Part shown: positions 1 through 46,051 of the stretch, one piece after another
Position numbering within the stretch: the first letter of the stretch is position 1
Layout of the letters: each line of letters opens with the position of its first letter
DNA from: Spongilla lacustris
Taxonomy: Eukaryota; Porifera; Demospongiae; Spongillida; Spongillidae
Length of the DNA stretch: 64,000 bases
Assembly (NCBI GenBank): GCA_949361645.1
Contig: OX442421.1
Location: 5,499,320-5,563,319 of the forward strand
Direction of reading: 5' to 3'
Program-made: the position numbers and the translations under genes
The notes under the pieces: generated by a model
Told to the model about the DNA's origin: nothing
Seen by the model: only the letters and a program-made list of their open reading frames with translations
The model's database searches: none

Positions 1-192
1 GCTCCAATCAACGGCACCGGAAATTCTAATTCCAGTGCAATGACCGGGTCACTTCCGACATCAGCAAGTGCAACGCCTCCCCCATATTCTAGCAGTACAT
101 CCACCAGTGGTGGAGCACCAACGACCAACTCGATAGGACTTTTCACGATTCTGTTGGTCTACGTACTACTGCCGCATAGATATCATAATTAA
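1..192 (+). CDS. C-terminal exon of an unknown Ser/Thr-rich surface protein (partial)
   Basis: Frame 1 is open from the window edge to a TAA at 190-192. The 63 residues are rich in Ser, Thr, Gly, Ala and Pro, like a mucin-type stalk. They end in a hydrophobic run (IGLFTILLVYVLL) followed by the short polar tail PHRYHN. This fits a GPI-attachment signal or a single membrane helix with a tiny cytoplasmic tail. No catalytic motif is visible and the rest of the gene lies upstream of the window. Gene A, 3 kb away on the other strand, also ends in a Thr-rich stalk plus hydrophobic tail, but the sequences are not obviously related. Confidence 0.5.
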   Translation, partial: APINGTGNSNSSAMTGSLPTSASATPPPYSSSTSTSGGAPTTNSIGLFTILLVYVLLPHRYHN

Positions 193-252
193 TCATTATC
201 ATGTCAACCGGTTCATAATCATGATCATCCAAAATTACTGATTCCATCATAT

Positions 253-1850
253 GCATACATCAGACTGACACATTTTCAGTTGTATTTGGGTGGTTGTGTC
301 ACTGAACTAGTTTCGCAAATTGAGTTATGCAAATGCAGACAAGTGATAAATGAATTCCACTACCCAATTAATTTAAATCCGCACGTAGTTGTGAATTGCA
401 CTTACCCACACAGCACTGCGGACTCAGGTGGGTATAGAGTGTATTTATGGCTCAAGCACGCGCACGCGGTGTACTATAGAGCTAGATCGGCAATAGTGTC
501 CAGCAAAACTCAGCCTTCTACATATATATAAATTCCACGCCGTTGAACCAAACAGTATAGGCTATATAGGCCTATAACATAGTTACTCTATCGGCATTGC
601 ATATGCATATTGCTGCTGCATGTGCTTGCCGTCAAGTATGTATGCAACTATGCAAAGTTCAGTGCAGGATGCGTGCAGCACTTGTTTTTTACTACCCGAA
701 AGCTGACACTCAACGAAACGATATAATTATACTATATAATCCTTCCGTATACAAAAGCAGCTATTTCAACTCATTTGCAACTGATTTGCATGACCGTCCT
801 TTTTATTTCTTCTGATCTGCGGCGGTGAGCCTGGGGCAATAACTGATTACATTAATAAACACTACACTGAGCATTGGGTTCGAACGCCATGTCAGCAACG
901 ATTTAATGAAGCAGCCTTTTATCACTAGTCTTGGTTCCCAGACCCATTCATACGTCTGTGTATCTCAAATGTCGTATGGTATGTAAATAATCGCGGTTGC
1001 ATGATGGGTGGGCCGAATACACTGGGGAAAATCCTTTAAAATCCATTTTACGCATACATCAGACTGACACATTTTCAGTTGTATTTGGGTGGTTGTGTCA
1101 CTGAACTAGTTTCGCAAATTGAGTTATGCAAATGCAGACAAGTGATAAATGAATTCCACTACCCAATTAATTTAAATCCGCACGTAGTTGTGAATTGCAC
1201 TTACCCACACAGCACTGCGGACTCAGGTGGGTATAGAGTGTATTTATGGCTCAAGCACGCGCACGCGGTGTACTATAGAGCTAGATCGGCAATAGTGTCC
1301 AGCAAAACTCAGCCTTCTACATATATATAAATTCCACGCCGTTGAACCAAACAGTATAGGCTATATAGGCCTATAACATAGTTACTCTATCGGCATTGCA
1401 TATGCATATTGCTGCTGCATGTGCTTGCCGTCAAGTATGTATGCAACTATGCAAAGTTCAGTGCAGGATGCGTGCAGCACTTGTTTTTTACTACCCGAAA
1501 GCTGACACTCAACGAAACGATATAATTATACTATATAATCCTTCCGTATACAAAAGCAGCTATTTCAACTCATTTGCAACTGATTTGCATGACCGTCCTT
1601 TTTATTTCTTCTGATCTGCGGCGGTGAGCCTGGGGCAATAACTGATTACATTAATAAACACTACACTGAGCATTGGGTTCGAACGCCATGTCAGCAACGA
1701 TTTAATGAAGCAGCCTTTTATCACTAGTCTTGGTTCCCAGACCCATTCATACGTCTGTGTATCTCAAATGTCGTATGGTATGTAAATAATCGCGGTTGCA
1801 TGATGGGTGGGCCGAATACACTGGGGAAAATCCTTTAAAATCCATTTTAC
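253..1850. repeat. 799-bp direct tandem duplication, two apparently identical copies
   Basis: Positions 253-1051 are repeated at 1052-1850. I saw no difference between the copies over the stretches compared, including two short ORFs per copy that translate identically. Both copies end in the same ATCCATTTTAC boundary. The unit has no recognisable gene. The short ORFs inside it (83 and 72 codons) lack protein-like features and are not called. Near identity means either a very recent duplication or an assembly artefact. Confidence 0.9.
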
Positions 1851-2765
1851 ACCCCTAATCAATTAAATGTAGATTAACCTCTTATGCAAGCCAGCTGCAA
1901 CTCAGCTGGTTAGCATGCTGCAGTGGGACTGTGGGAGTGGTATCTGTTGAAGAAGAGTCAAGACCGTTTAATACGGTAGTACTCACTTTATAAAGGTCCC
2001 CGTGGTTTTCCTGGCTATTTTTTAAAAACCTAGTGGCTTTTATTTACGCAGCACTGACGCGATTCCTCAGTCCTCTTCTATGTCATAATCAGTTTGCATG
2101 GGCTAATGCAAATTTGCTTTACCCTTGCGCGGATGGCTTAGCCGACAAAGAATGAGCATATCTTTTGTAGTGCACTAATTTCCCATATTACAAAGAGAAC
2201 GAGCAGATTCACGAACAAACTAAAGCACAGCCTATTACGTGTTAATAGCTCGTGAATGTGATTGCTTATTCAAACACAGTAATTATTATCTGGACACTGA
2301 TACCTGCTGGCATAAGCGGAGTCACCTGTGCTTCTCTTTTATCTCCATCAAGTGGGAGGAGGGGAGGGGAGGGAGAAGGGCGTCTATTACAAATTATATA
2401 ATAGAAGTGATACTGCAAAGATTTTTTAAAAGGCATCAATTAATGGATGATTTACTAGAGAGAGCCGGCATTTCATCGCTGGTATGTACGTATAATGATT
2501 TGTAATTGTACAATCTTGGTTATCACGGAACAACAATTAACCTATGCCCCATATGCATGCAGACACAATTGAATGTTCATGCGGTTATGTTGCAATATGC
2601 ACCGATGTGAAGTCCCCAGCTCCAGATTACGAAATTGGAAACCTCCTCCATTGGGATGCCGTAAAATTAGGTTCGTTAGCATACTACTGCAGTATATATG
2701 ATTATTGCAAGGCGTCATATTTGAATTTTCCTGTAGAGCTCTGCTTTCTCCTGAGCTTGATAAGG
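1851..2765. other. Intergenic stretch without a recognisable gene
   Basis: No supported coding region was found. A short segment near 1890-1935 (CAACTCAGCTGGTTAGCATG) resembles a tRNA A-box, but no convincing B-box or cloverleaf follows. At most it is a tRNA-derived SINE remnant. Confidence 0.4.
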
Positions 2766-3110
2766 GAAGTGGCATAGACCGCTCGCATTCCCAAACCCGT
2801 CTAGCTGATATCCTAGTCTCATTGTGGTTCATTGGCAAACCTGCTGCCTGTGACGTCACAGTTGTGAATCTGCTAAACCCAGGCTTGATTCTGGGAGCGA
2901 GCTGAACTTTGGGTTACTCGGCAGCAGAACAGTAAGTCAACAGTACCAGCAGGAGTTTGGCAGTAGGCTCAGCCTCCAGTGAAGCCGGGGTGAGGCAGGA
3001 CATGTATGGGAGACTAAGCCTGACCTTGGTGAGGGAGAATGCTCTGGCTATCCTGGCAAGATCCTGTTGGCCTGCTAGCTGAGCCCTTGTGTGCTATATA
3101 TCCTGTGTTT
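2766..3110 (+). pseudogene. Fragment of a retroelement C-terminal endonuclease-like domain (copy 1)
   Basis: The plus strand reads ADILVSLWFIGKPAACDVTV in frame, followed by NLLNPGLILGAS and a stop. After frame changes, LTLVRENALAILARS appears near 3,035-3,080. From memory, these match the C-terminal part of a widespread invertebrate reverse-transcriptase protein family, where an Asp-containing strand 'KPAAxDxTV' follows an HNxLRD motif. Stops and frameshifts show it is dead. Related fragments lie at 8,440-8,880 and 12,550-12,615 on the same strand. Confidence 0.55.
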
Positions 3111-3195
3111 TATGCCGGACTACAGGTATATATTTGTTAGATTAATTTTATAACTATTGAACAAACACCAACACAAAAATACAGCCACACACTTG

Positions 3196-6100
3196 CTACT
3201 CAATGAGCAGTGACAATGCCAGCATCATCACATTAATAAGCTGACATGCAATGTAGCTGCCCTGAGTACTACTGGTTAGCTGTGTTTTAGGCTGTACAGT
3301 GCTTGCAGTTGTGTCTGTAGGTCCTCCTGTTGGTAACGTTGTAATGTAGCTGCCCTGAGTACTACTGGTTAGCTGTGTTTTAGGCTGTGCAGTGCTTGCA
3401 GTTGTGTCTGTAGGTCCTCCTGTTGGTAACATTGTAGTTTTACATGTACTCTACTTTCATCCATCCTTACCTGTACCATACAGAAGCTGTGGTCCTCTTC
3501 TTACGTCCATGTTCACGTATGCAGCCACTGCCCATACCCAGACGTTATTGACAGTTTGATTAGTCAATTTGACAGTAAACTGAAGTGTTATTCCCTTAAG
3601 TGGGATCGTTGTGTTGACAAGCGAGAGTCTCTCGCTATCCACGGTAAAATTTGAGATTGGTGTTATGGGCTAATTCATGATGGAGTACAATAAACTATGT
3701 TGAATTCATTGTCACCAGCTTACCTCCACCTGTACAAAGAGCCCTGTGATTGGGAAGTGCTTTGGAAACAAGGTCACATTTATAAAGAGTACTATTGTGT
3801 TGGTAAGTTCCAATGCATTAGTCACTGTTGGTAATGGAGGAAGTGGCCACGTTGTGACCATTGCAGATGTGGAATTGGCACTTGTAAATGCACCATTGAA
3901 GGTTAGTGCCTACAATAAGAAAGAGAACTTGAACTGAGTGATAAGCATGGTGTTCAGACACGACAACCATTACAAACATAAGGGTTTTGCTGTCCCCTGC
4001 TATAAAGGTAACTGACTCCTCATTGAATACATTTACACATCTGGCTCAAAGAAAAGGGTCATGCGTGTCTGTTACTTATAGCACAGCTCACTATAAACTC
4101 TTATTATAACAGACAAGTAACCTTCACAGTGGCACTGAACATGCACCACACGATTGACATATTAAGCACCAGTACTGCATTACATACTGAGATCGTTACA
4201 CGTGGCAATATTTCCTTGTACTGGTACTGTGAATCCAAGCCTTTTTAATTTTCTCAGATTAGCAAATATCCTATGATTTAAAGCCCCATTTTATAGATTA
4301 TGAAGCACTGAATTCTATAGCCATGCATATCAATGCATATTCTCTTGCTTGTCTAGCTGAGAAAGATTTAGTGGCGTAAATTAACAAGCACAGATGGAAA
4401 AAAAAATTGCAATGAAATGATGGCTGTTATGAATTCAGTGCCTTATAACTGCTGCTAGCCATTGAATATTATTTTTAGCATGCACATGTACTTTCACTGC
4501 AAAGTTGGGCTGCAGTAAATCCATCCATGCTTGGCAGTGCATCAACAAAGGATGCCATTGTGATTGCTAACTGTACAAGGAGGACCATCACAAATTGAAA
4601 GCTTCACTATAGATTCTTCTAAATATAGTCTGACATACTTGAAATGTAATTATAACATGTCCAACTAAAGAATCATGTCGGCACTCAGCAAAAAAACAAA
4701 ACAAAAAAAAAAACCAACAACTTATGAATATCATTATTAACCTTTACAAATATGATTGGAAATCAGTGCTATTTATATGGGGGCATAGGTAATCTTTCTG
4801 TTTATGATGCACGGGTTCCACCTCAAATACTTCTATCAACAGTGGTCACAATATCTGAAATGGACATACGTAATGTTGCATGCACCCATACATATTATGC
4901 AATATCTGAACTAGACATACGTCACCCATATACCACATGTCAGTTCAATGACCTACCTTTATGAAGTAATTCATGTCAGGAGATATATTGTTGGAAGAGT
5001 TAAGTCTAACGCTTGGATTTGTAGTTTTAGCCACCATTGTGTCATTTATGTATATGTAGAACTGGATGTTTTGTGGGTTGCCAAAATACAAGGCCACTTT
5101 TGGTTTCACCCATGAAACAAGTATACTCTGAGTACCAGTTGTAAAAGCAGTCAGATTAGTAGGGGAGCCAGGAACTGCAAATAAGCATCATATGGAATCA
5201 ATGGCACACCAGAGGCCATCTGGGCACTTCCTTACCTCCCTCTGTGGTCATAACATTAACTAATGGTCCATAGAATGCCACTACACCAGTGGCTGCAATG
5301 TACATAAACGAGGCTAAAGCCACTGTGTACTGGTTGTAGGCTGCAACCTGAACATTGTAGACCATGAAAGGGGACAATCCCCTGTCCAGTGTAAATGTTG
5401 TACCCAAGGTGATTACTCCAGGCTGCACATAAGGGTGAGGTGACAACATGGAGGGATGAGAAATGAGAAGTTGAAAAGACAGTTGGAGAGAGGAGAGAAC
5501 AGCAGGTACAAGAAAGGTGCACGAGAGAAGACACCAGGACAAAAAGAAATGGTAGAGAGGAAGAGTGAAATTGAGAGGTACAAGCAGAGAATAGGAAGAT
5601 AATAGGAGGGAGAAATATTTGAATAGGAAATTGAACAGAGAAGAACTAGAAATAAAATCAAAACAGTAAAGCATAAAAATGATAGCTGAAGCACTCATGT
5701 GCAGTGACAAATTCATTTCATGTGCACATATTATCTGCACAGAAACAAGTGTAAAATGATATGGAAATGTGCATACATACCGCTGGGTATTGTGGCAATG
5801 GTTGCATGAACTGCAATAGTCTCACCACATACGTGAGGGTGGGGAAGCTGAACACAGTGCTTTGGCATGCTGCAGGAAGTGATGGCACACTCCATCCTAT
5901 CAGTATGCTGCTATTGGTGGCAGAGATCTGATATGGTACTGGAAGATTTGAGAGCGAGCGTTCATAAGACAGACAGCTCAGAGCTGCAAGTGAAGATATG
6001 CTATAAAAACCATCAATTTGTGAATGTGAGGTAACACACTTGGCAATGGCTGCTGTCCTGGGCTTGTAGAAAAGATTGCAAATGGATTGGTATTTGATAA

Positions 6101-9100
6101 TATTTGTCGTGTAGCAGGGCCGCTGAGACTCATGTAAAATATTCCAGGTGTGTTCTGTCTGGTCCAGTATACATGCACCTCATCTAGAGCTATGCTGGTG
6201 GCTGGGAGACCTAGATGATGTGAGTGTACAATTTAACATATCTAGTGGAAGCAATAAGGATTACCTCCATTGCCTAAGGCCGTTGCATTGACTTCCACTG
6301 AGCAGGCCCATGTCATTGCATCACAAGAAAGAATGTTGCCCGTAGTGGCATCAGAGACCCACAGGTGACCATTGGTGGGGTCAAGTGTCATGGCCATAAG
6401 TTGAATATGTGTGCTGGATTGGTCAAGTCTCCTTGTTGGAATTGTTCCATTTACTACTCTTAGGTTCTGTTGGTAGAGTACAGTCATTCCAGCCTCTTGA
6501 GCAGTCCAGTACGCATAGCTGTGGAAAAAGGCATTGTGTTAAAGGCAGTGATTATCTTGGGAGCGCACACAGACCCTGAAAATGGATCCACAATCAGCTG
6601 AACACTACTGCTGTCATTTATGGATGGCCCTGTAAAGACATTCTCCAATCCAGCGGGATTAATGAGGGGAACTCTCCATAAAGAAAATGACCCTCCTGCT
6701 CTGGCAGCAAAGTACACCCTTTCTCCAACCCAGTCATATGCCAGGGCAAGTACAGTGAGATTGGACATCATTGGCATCAAAGTGGATGATACTAAGTTCT
6801 ATAAAGACCACACATCCAGGCATGAGGGAGGTGGTTACTACTGCAATAGCACCATACCTGCACAACATTTGAGTCAAAATAACCTCTAAGGAGCTGCTTG
6901 CTAGAGGAGTACCAGTAGACTTCACGATCAACAGTATTCACTGCAACAGGACAAGGTCCTTGAATGTTTGTATTTACAATAGTGGAGACATCAAAAGAAG
7001 ATCCAACTGCAAACAGCTCTTGATGTGGGGAAGGAGCTGTGTGTGCAACCCCATTAGACGAAGAAAAAAGAAAAAAAAACAATACAGCACAATGTAGTTT
7101 TTGGCGGGGGAATCTGGCTACATAATTGTCACAAATCTGTACAACAATGAGTGACAGAAAAAAAAAGTGCATCAATTAAGTTTTATAGTAATTCACGAGC
7201 GTGGATGTTATTCGTTTCCTATACGAGTTATTATACAGATGAAGAATAAGGCCCAAGTTATAACATTTTACCGAGCGGTCTATATTGTGCTCAAGTGTAT
7301 ACAAAGTCGGTGTGTTATTATTATCATTCTAGTAAAAATAATAATTGTTATTTATATTATGGGATCTTTGGGCTCAGAGCAAATGGAGGACTTTTTTTTT
7401 GTGTAACTCATGTCTATTTGTGACTACTGAGTTGTTATGTGTGTAATAAGCATTATTTATAGATGCATTAAGAAACTATGTTATACATGATTGTAATAGT
7501 ACAAGAGGCATGTGACGTATAGCAGGTGAACAATCCGCTTTAATTGCTGATCTTGGTGTACGAGGGGTTTGGCAGCCTCAAGCTCAAGCACTTTTTGACG
7601 TACGTGTGATAGGTACAGATGTACTTTCTCATATGTTCATTGAAGTGTAGCAGCTATTTTGTCATTAGTATGCAGAAGCAGAAAGGAAGAAAATGTGCAA
7701 CAGTGCAGCTAATGCATAACGAACTTCATTTACACCATTTGTGTTGTCAGCTAATGGTGCCTTCGGCCCTTGGGATATGTCAGCACCTCTCTGAGCACAT
7801 TTGCGGAAAGTCTTACGGAGAGGTGATGGGATGGCTGCGGGCTAGTTGGTCATTTGCCATCATCAGAGCCACCAATTTATGTCTTTGGGGGCTCTCGCAT
7901 TCAGTGGCGGATCTAGGAATGAGGCTATGGGGGAGGGGGGGGGGGGGGTGACGGCAGGGGGGAGGGGGGTCCCCCTCGCCAGCAAGTATGGGGAAGCGCT
8001 CCCCGTCGGGGTCTGTGGCCGAGCCCCAAAAGCTTTCACACTTTACGCTTCAAACCCCGCTAAAATTAGAGTTTTCGCAGCGCAGTGGATTCAAAATATT
8101 CACGCATGTATTTTAGTAGAATATACATGTACATACGCGGAAGCAATGCCGAAGCATTAGCGAAAGACAACGAAGTCCACTGCGACAACGCGCCTCGTAA
8201 TGTCAACAGGTTGAGAATATTGGACATGCTCGCGTGAGCAAACCATACTTTTCCTATTATTTTATGAAGCGTATAGCTGCTAGCCTTGCAATGAAATGGG
8301 AGAAGTCTTACGCAGAAACAGTTTTGTCAAAACGAGGCTATCTTTTGCAATCTTAAGATCTGCTAGCCTGTGTTTAGAGTGAAATGGCGATGTGGTCTAG
8401 GGTTTGATGATGGAGCAGCACTCACTGCACACGGCAAACAAAGTGACATTTTACCATGTTTTCAGTAATATTCTAGCGTCAAGTTGGGGAGTTAAAGATA
8501 CTGCTGCTTTTGACATCACAGTAACTTCACCGCTAAGTCCCAAAATTGTTTCTGAAGCGGGGGGTTCTGCTGGGGTAGCTGCAAGAGCTGCAGAATCAAG
8601 AAAACATGAACAAAATGACACAAAGTGTTCAGAGCTTGGTTTGCAGTGCATTCCACTAGCAGTGGATACATATGGAGCCAGGGGTGAAGAGGCATGCATG
8701 CAATGCTTTCTCCTGCATAGCCATGCGCGAAGCCATCCTCACAAACTGTAGCAAATCCCAAGTTTTGGGGGATCTATATGGCAGACTGACCATTGTGCTT
8801 ATGAGAGCAAACGCCAGGGCTATCCTTGCAAGATCATTGCAGGTGGCAGACATGCAGGTCGATGCAATGGACTACTGATCTTTCTGTGTGTATTTGCCTA
8901 AGAATTTCTTTTATGTATGTGTTCAGTAATAATGATTATTTATTTATTTATTTATTTTTAGAAGTAACAATAATATTATAATGAACTACAATATATAAAT
9001 GGTACTGGATACACAGAGATACACTATTTATTATTTATTTAAAAAATACGTATTTGTATTACGTAACACAAGAAGATATTTTACTATTTTTGCTTGCATT

Positions 9101-10278
9101 AAAAATAAACTATGTCAAATATTACCGGTATGATTTTAAGTGTTTAGGGCTTTGAAACTAATAAATAAATAAAGTTATGGTACATTTTTAATTTTCAGAT
9201 ACATATATGGGTAGATGATATCATTTTAATAGTAATTTTATTAGCGCTTTTAAGGTAAAAACCATCCTCATTAATACCTCAATGTACCGCTGTACTAGTG
9301 CTTATTGCATTAGCAATGAAGGGTATCTGTGTGTTGTGCAACATGTGCATTTTTAGCGTGGGAACACCCATCTAACGGAGTGTGTATGTATTATATATTG
9401 ATTGCATGCGCCATGCACTTATGCACTTACCGTACGTTGAAAAGCTTGCAGGGGTCGAAGGGTTCCCGCTCCCCATATTAGATGATGCTGACACCTTGGC
9501 AGGGATATCGATGTCGTGGTGTATGTGCAGGTTTAAGCGCATATTATACACATACGGTAATGGTATAGTTGTTGTTGATCTGCAAAACGTAATTTAACAC
9601 ATTTAGCGGACTTCTGGTTTCCAACCGAGCAAAAGTACCGTTGCTGTTAGTAGTGATGGTGCCCTGCCGGCAAAGACGATGGCGACTCAAAAATAGATAT
9701 TCACATCGCGTTAAAGAACCATCTCACCCGATTCGATATCGACATATATTGTATAGGCATGAGTAACGTATTAACACTACCATCAGTTGGTTATTATTAC
9801 AATTATAACTTACGACATTCATTCCATTGCTGTTGAACACTTTAACGGTGAAGTTCGTTACAGGTACGGTACCATCAGGCATATTCCACACAACAAGCGC
9901 ACTGATGTCCCTTTGGTCGCTACGAATTGGATAGTACACGTACACATCCACGTCTAAAACCGGTCCAGGAACTGCTGTGTATTGTATACCGATTATACTG
10001 TACGCCGGAAAGGTTACTGAACAAGTAAGTATCCATGTTATGGTTTTAAATATCAACTTCACCACAACGAAAGTAACAAACAGGCTACGCATGCATGAAA
10101 GATGAACCAACCTCTTCTTTTTTGATGGTGCGTCTCTCCGAACTATATATACGTAATTATAAAATTCATCTGTTTTATAACACTGATGCACCACTGATTA
10201 TAAATATATACATACCTTCGTATCGGCCGCAATAGTGGACACGAGCAGTGCCAGGTGGATAGGAAAAAAGCAATACAT
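3196..10278 (-). CDS. Gene A: ROS1/sevenless-like ectodomain protein without kinase, probably GPI-anchored (822 aa, 15 exons)
   Basis: Exons (5' to 3'): 10216-10278, 10112-10142, 9814-9971, 9556-9663, 9431-9494, 6858-7036, 6575-6798, 6265-6518, 6040-6210, 5781-5983, 5236-5422, 4957-5174, 3724-3909, 3471-3669, 3196-3419. All junctions are GT-AG, phases match, and the total is 2469 nt. Exon 1 encodes a signal peptide (MYCFFPIHLALLVSTIAA). A 31-nt exon gives a basic QKRR segment. Exons 3-5 form an FN3 domain. Exons 6-9 form YWTD-type propeller repeats (EVYWYSS, YAYWTAQ, VHVYWTR). Exons 10-14 are FN3-like. The last exon is a Thr-rich repeat followed by a 17-residue hydrophobic tail, a likely GPI signal. 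Exons 1-11 match gene B closely, exons 12-13 match more weakly, and the ends differ completely. It is extracellular, and a role as decoy or co-receptor is inference. Intron 5 (2.4 kb) holds transposon debris. Confidence 0.85.
3250..3435. repeat. Two 93-bp direct repeats covering the last splice acceptor of gene A
   Basis: The unit starting AATGTAGCTGCC occurs at 3250 and again at 3343 with about two differences. It is 31 codons long, so it keeps frame. Each unit carries the TTACCAACAG/GAGG sequence used as acceptor for the last exon, so a second in-frame acceptor lies inside the exon. Confidence 0.85.
7037..9430. other. Intron 5 of gene A, filled with transposon debris
   Basis: The matching intron of gene B is only about 194 bp, so roughly 2.2 kb was added here. 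At 7899 a CAGTGGCGGATCTAGG motif followed by a G-rich run (to about 7,975) resembles the end of a hAT-type non-autonomous element, but no matching second end was found. A retroelement fragment lies at 8,440-8,880. The AT-rich stretch 8,900-9,300 shows nothing recognisable. Confidence 0.5.
8440..8880 (+). pseudogene. Fragment of a retroelement C-terminal endonuclease-like domain (copy 2)
   Basis: The frame starting before 8,470 reads DTAAFDITVTSPLSPKIVSE, then RKHEQNDTKCSELGLQCIPL and AVDTYGARGEEA. A shifted frame continues with VLGDLYGRLTIVLMRANARA and ends at 8,876-8,878. This is the best-preserved copy of the family also seen at 2,766 and 12,550. At least one frameshift (around 8,700) separates the halves. 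It lies on the strand opposite to gene A, inside its intron 5. The reverse-transcriptase core is absent, so it is a 5'-truncated or deleted copy. Family assignment is from memory of the repeated motif set. Confidence 0.65.
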
Positions 10279-12289
10279 CTTTTCCCAATTAACGATAACC
10301 CTAGGGCTAGCTCATATATGTACAGCTGAAACCTTCCAACAGTGATTTGTTTTGTATGCTTAGCAATCTTATCCAGTCGTTTCAAGCCATCACAGTTTTA
10401 AGCCAGTCAGGTTATGCGATGGAAGCTATGAATAATTAATGTCATAGACTATGACGTTTTGTCACGCGGCTGAGGATCGAACTCGTTTGCTAAATGTTCT
10501 TTTATAAACATAACGGGTACATAGTACTAACTAATTAACTACACGGTAGATAGAGCTTTTCAAACTGAATGGAACAGTGTATATCAGACCTGTATATCGC
10601 ACTTTCCATCTTCCAGATTAGAAAGCAAGCCGCTAATTATTTGTCACGCGACATAAAAATAAAATGTTAATGTAATTCATACATTCTAACCGTCACAAGT
10701 CATGTGATCGCATAATCTCTATATCTATAATCAATACCCCAGGTTGCATGAGCAAGAAAATAAAATTCTCTACACCAATTCGACCCGCGCCATTGAGTCA
10801 TCAGTACAATCCCACAAAAAAGCAGAAATAAGGTTTGGAAATTAAGTATTATTGGCTATAATTCAGACCTATAGCATATCGGGTCTACCTTTGATTCCAC
10901 TACATGTATTTTGTTTTGCATGGTAGCAGTTAAACGTGTTACATTTGGTCCGAATCGAACGTCGTGCACCATTTATCGAATTCGAGTCCCCTTCACTGAA
11001 ATTATTATGCGAACCTAAGCCTAAGACGTATCATGAACACATCTATCATGTCAAACAGCGCAGACCTTTATCATCACGTGCATGAATATTTCCCTAAAAC
11101 TTATACATCCGTGTGGCAGATTACGGAGTGGTCACAAGACACATGAAAAAGGTCTATGTATAGTTTTTATTTTTATTTATTTTTTGCGTACAACGACGCA
11201 AGTGCATGTAGTGTACAGTAGTTCCATGCACAGGGTAGTGTAAAGTAGTTCCATGCACAGGGTAGTGTAAAGTAGTTCCATGCACAGGGTAGTGTAAAGT
11301 AGTTCCATGCACAGGGTAGTGTAAAGTAGTTCCATGCACAGGGTAGTGTAAAGTAGTTCCATGCACAGGGTAGTGTAAAGTAGTTCCATGCACAGGGTAG
11401 TGTAAAGTAGTTCCATGCACAGGGTAGTGTAAAGTAGTTCCATGCACAGGGTAGTGTACAAAAGCGCCTGATCTGTTGTGCCTTGGCCGGCCATCTAGCG
11501 CGCCACTACACGGCACATGTAATTCTACACTGATGTGACCGAACAGTGAAGAAAGCCGCGGTTTAAGCTCTTTAGAAAATTCTCAAACCCTGCATTTAAC
11601 TTTCTAAAAAAGAATTCGGAGTATTCTTACTTTGATGGGAACGGAACTAAGTGGAAGCGTAATCTGATCATTGCGCTATAATATTTACATCACAGAATAA
11701 TAAATTACCCACATACCATTCATAACCTACATTTATACGCCCTTACATGTATATGTATACGAAAAGCAGAAAAATACGAAAATCCAATCCGAGATTTCCC
11801 TTGCAGACAGCCTAGTACGTTAAATTCATATATGACGTCCATGAATATCATGCATAGGAGTGCATGTGCCTACACGTGAGCAAGCATGTGGGTATTTTTC
11901 CGCGATAGCAGCGGTTAAATTGACTGGTCTATACTAATAGCCATATCAGTAGTTCAAGAATGAATAGGAATTATGACATTAGTTCTGTCATGCACTGAAA
12001 TGGTTCATGTTGCATGCGTATATGCATGTTAAGCGTTACCTTGGACAAGTGAGCAGAATACTGCATGACCTTCAACCTATTCTTATCTACACTGGAGTTT
12101 TGTTTTTGTTATGACGGAGTTCATCAGTTCCATGTCATCAATGCATTAAGAGGTTTTAACCCAAAATGATTATATCAATATCTCAGGTATTGAGTTTGAA
12201 ATAAAATATCCACACAGTTCAATGTTTGAATGACAGTCAACTGAGCATCAATACAAGAACATCAACAAATGAACACAGTATTTTCATGT
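10279..12289. other. Intergenic region between gene B (3' end) and gene A (5' end)
   Basis: About 2 kb separates the stop codon of gene B from the start codon of its tandem paralogue gene A, so the promoter of gene A should lie here. Apart from the 27-bp minisatellite at 11,216-11,458, no gene or known element is seen. No clear TATA box or polyadenylation signal could be singled out. Confidence 0.5.
11216..11458. repeat. Minisatellite, nine copies of a 27-bp unit
   Basis: The unit GTAGTTCCATGCACAGGGTA plus GTGTAAA repeats nine times with almost no variation. Because 27 is a multiple of three, it yields long repetitive ORFs on the minus strand (TTLHYPVHG repeats), which are by-products rather than genes. 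Confidence 0.9.
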
Positions 12290-45833
<33,544 letters not shown>

Positions 45834-46051
45834 CCCGAGCTGGCCCGCGACGAGGAATAGAACAATTACTATACAAGTCGGTTGGTCAGTGGAAACCTGT
45901 CATGATTTGTTGTGGCTGTATCAATTATAGACACCCCATGCAAATCTAATTATGGAGTGGCGGAATTTTAGGGGAAAGCGCAAACAAAATTATTAAAACC
46001 AGCACTGTTAAAAAGCTACATGTAGTGCTAGCTGCACTGATAATAAATGCC

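Noticed and set aside
1880..1980. tRNA gene or tRNA-derived SINE
   Set aside because: An A-box-like segment is present, but no B-box at the right distance and no cloverleaf can be folded by eye.
5198..5740. 180-codon minus-strand ORF treated as one protein
   Set aside because: Only the part at 5,236-5,422 is an exon of gene A. The rest reads through the upstream intron as hydrophobic low-complexity sequence.
11154..11516. 120-codon ORF with HYPVHGTTL repeats
   Set aside because: It lies entirely within a 27-bp minisatellite; the period keeps the frame open by chance.
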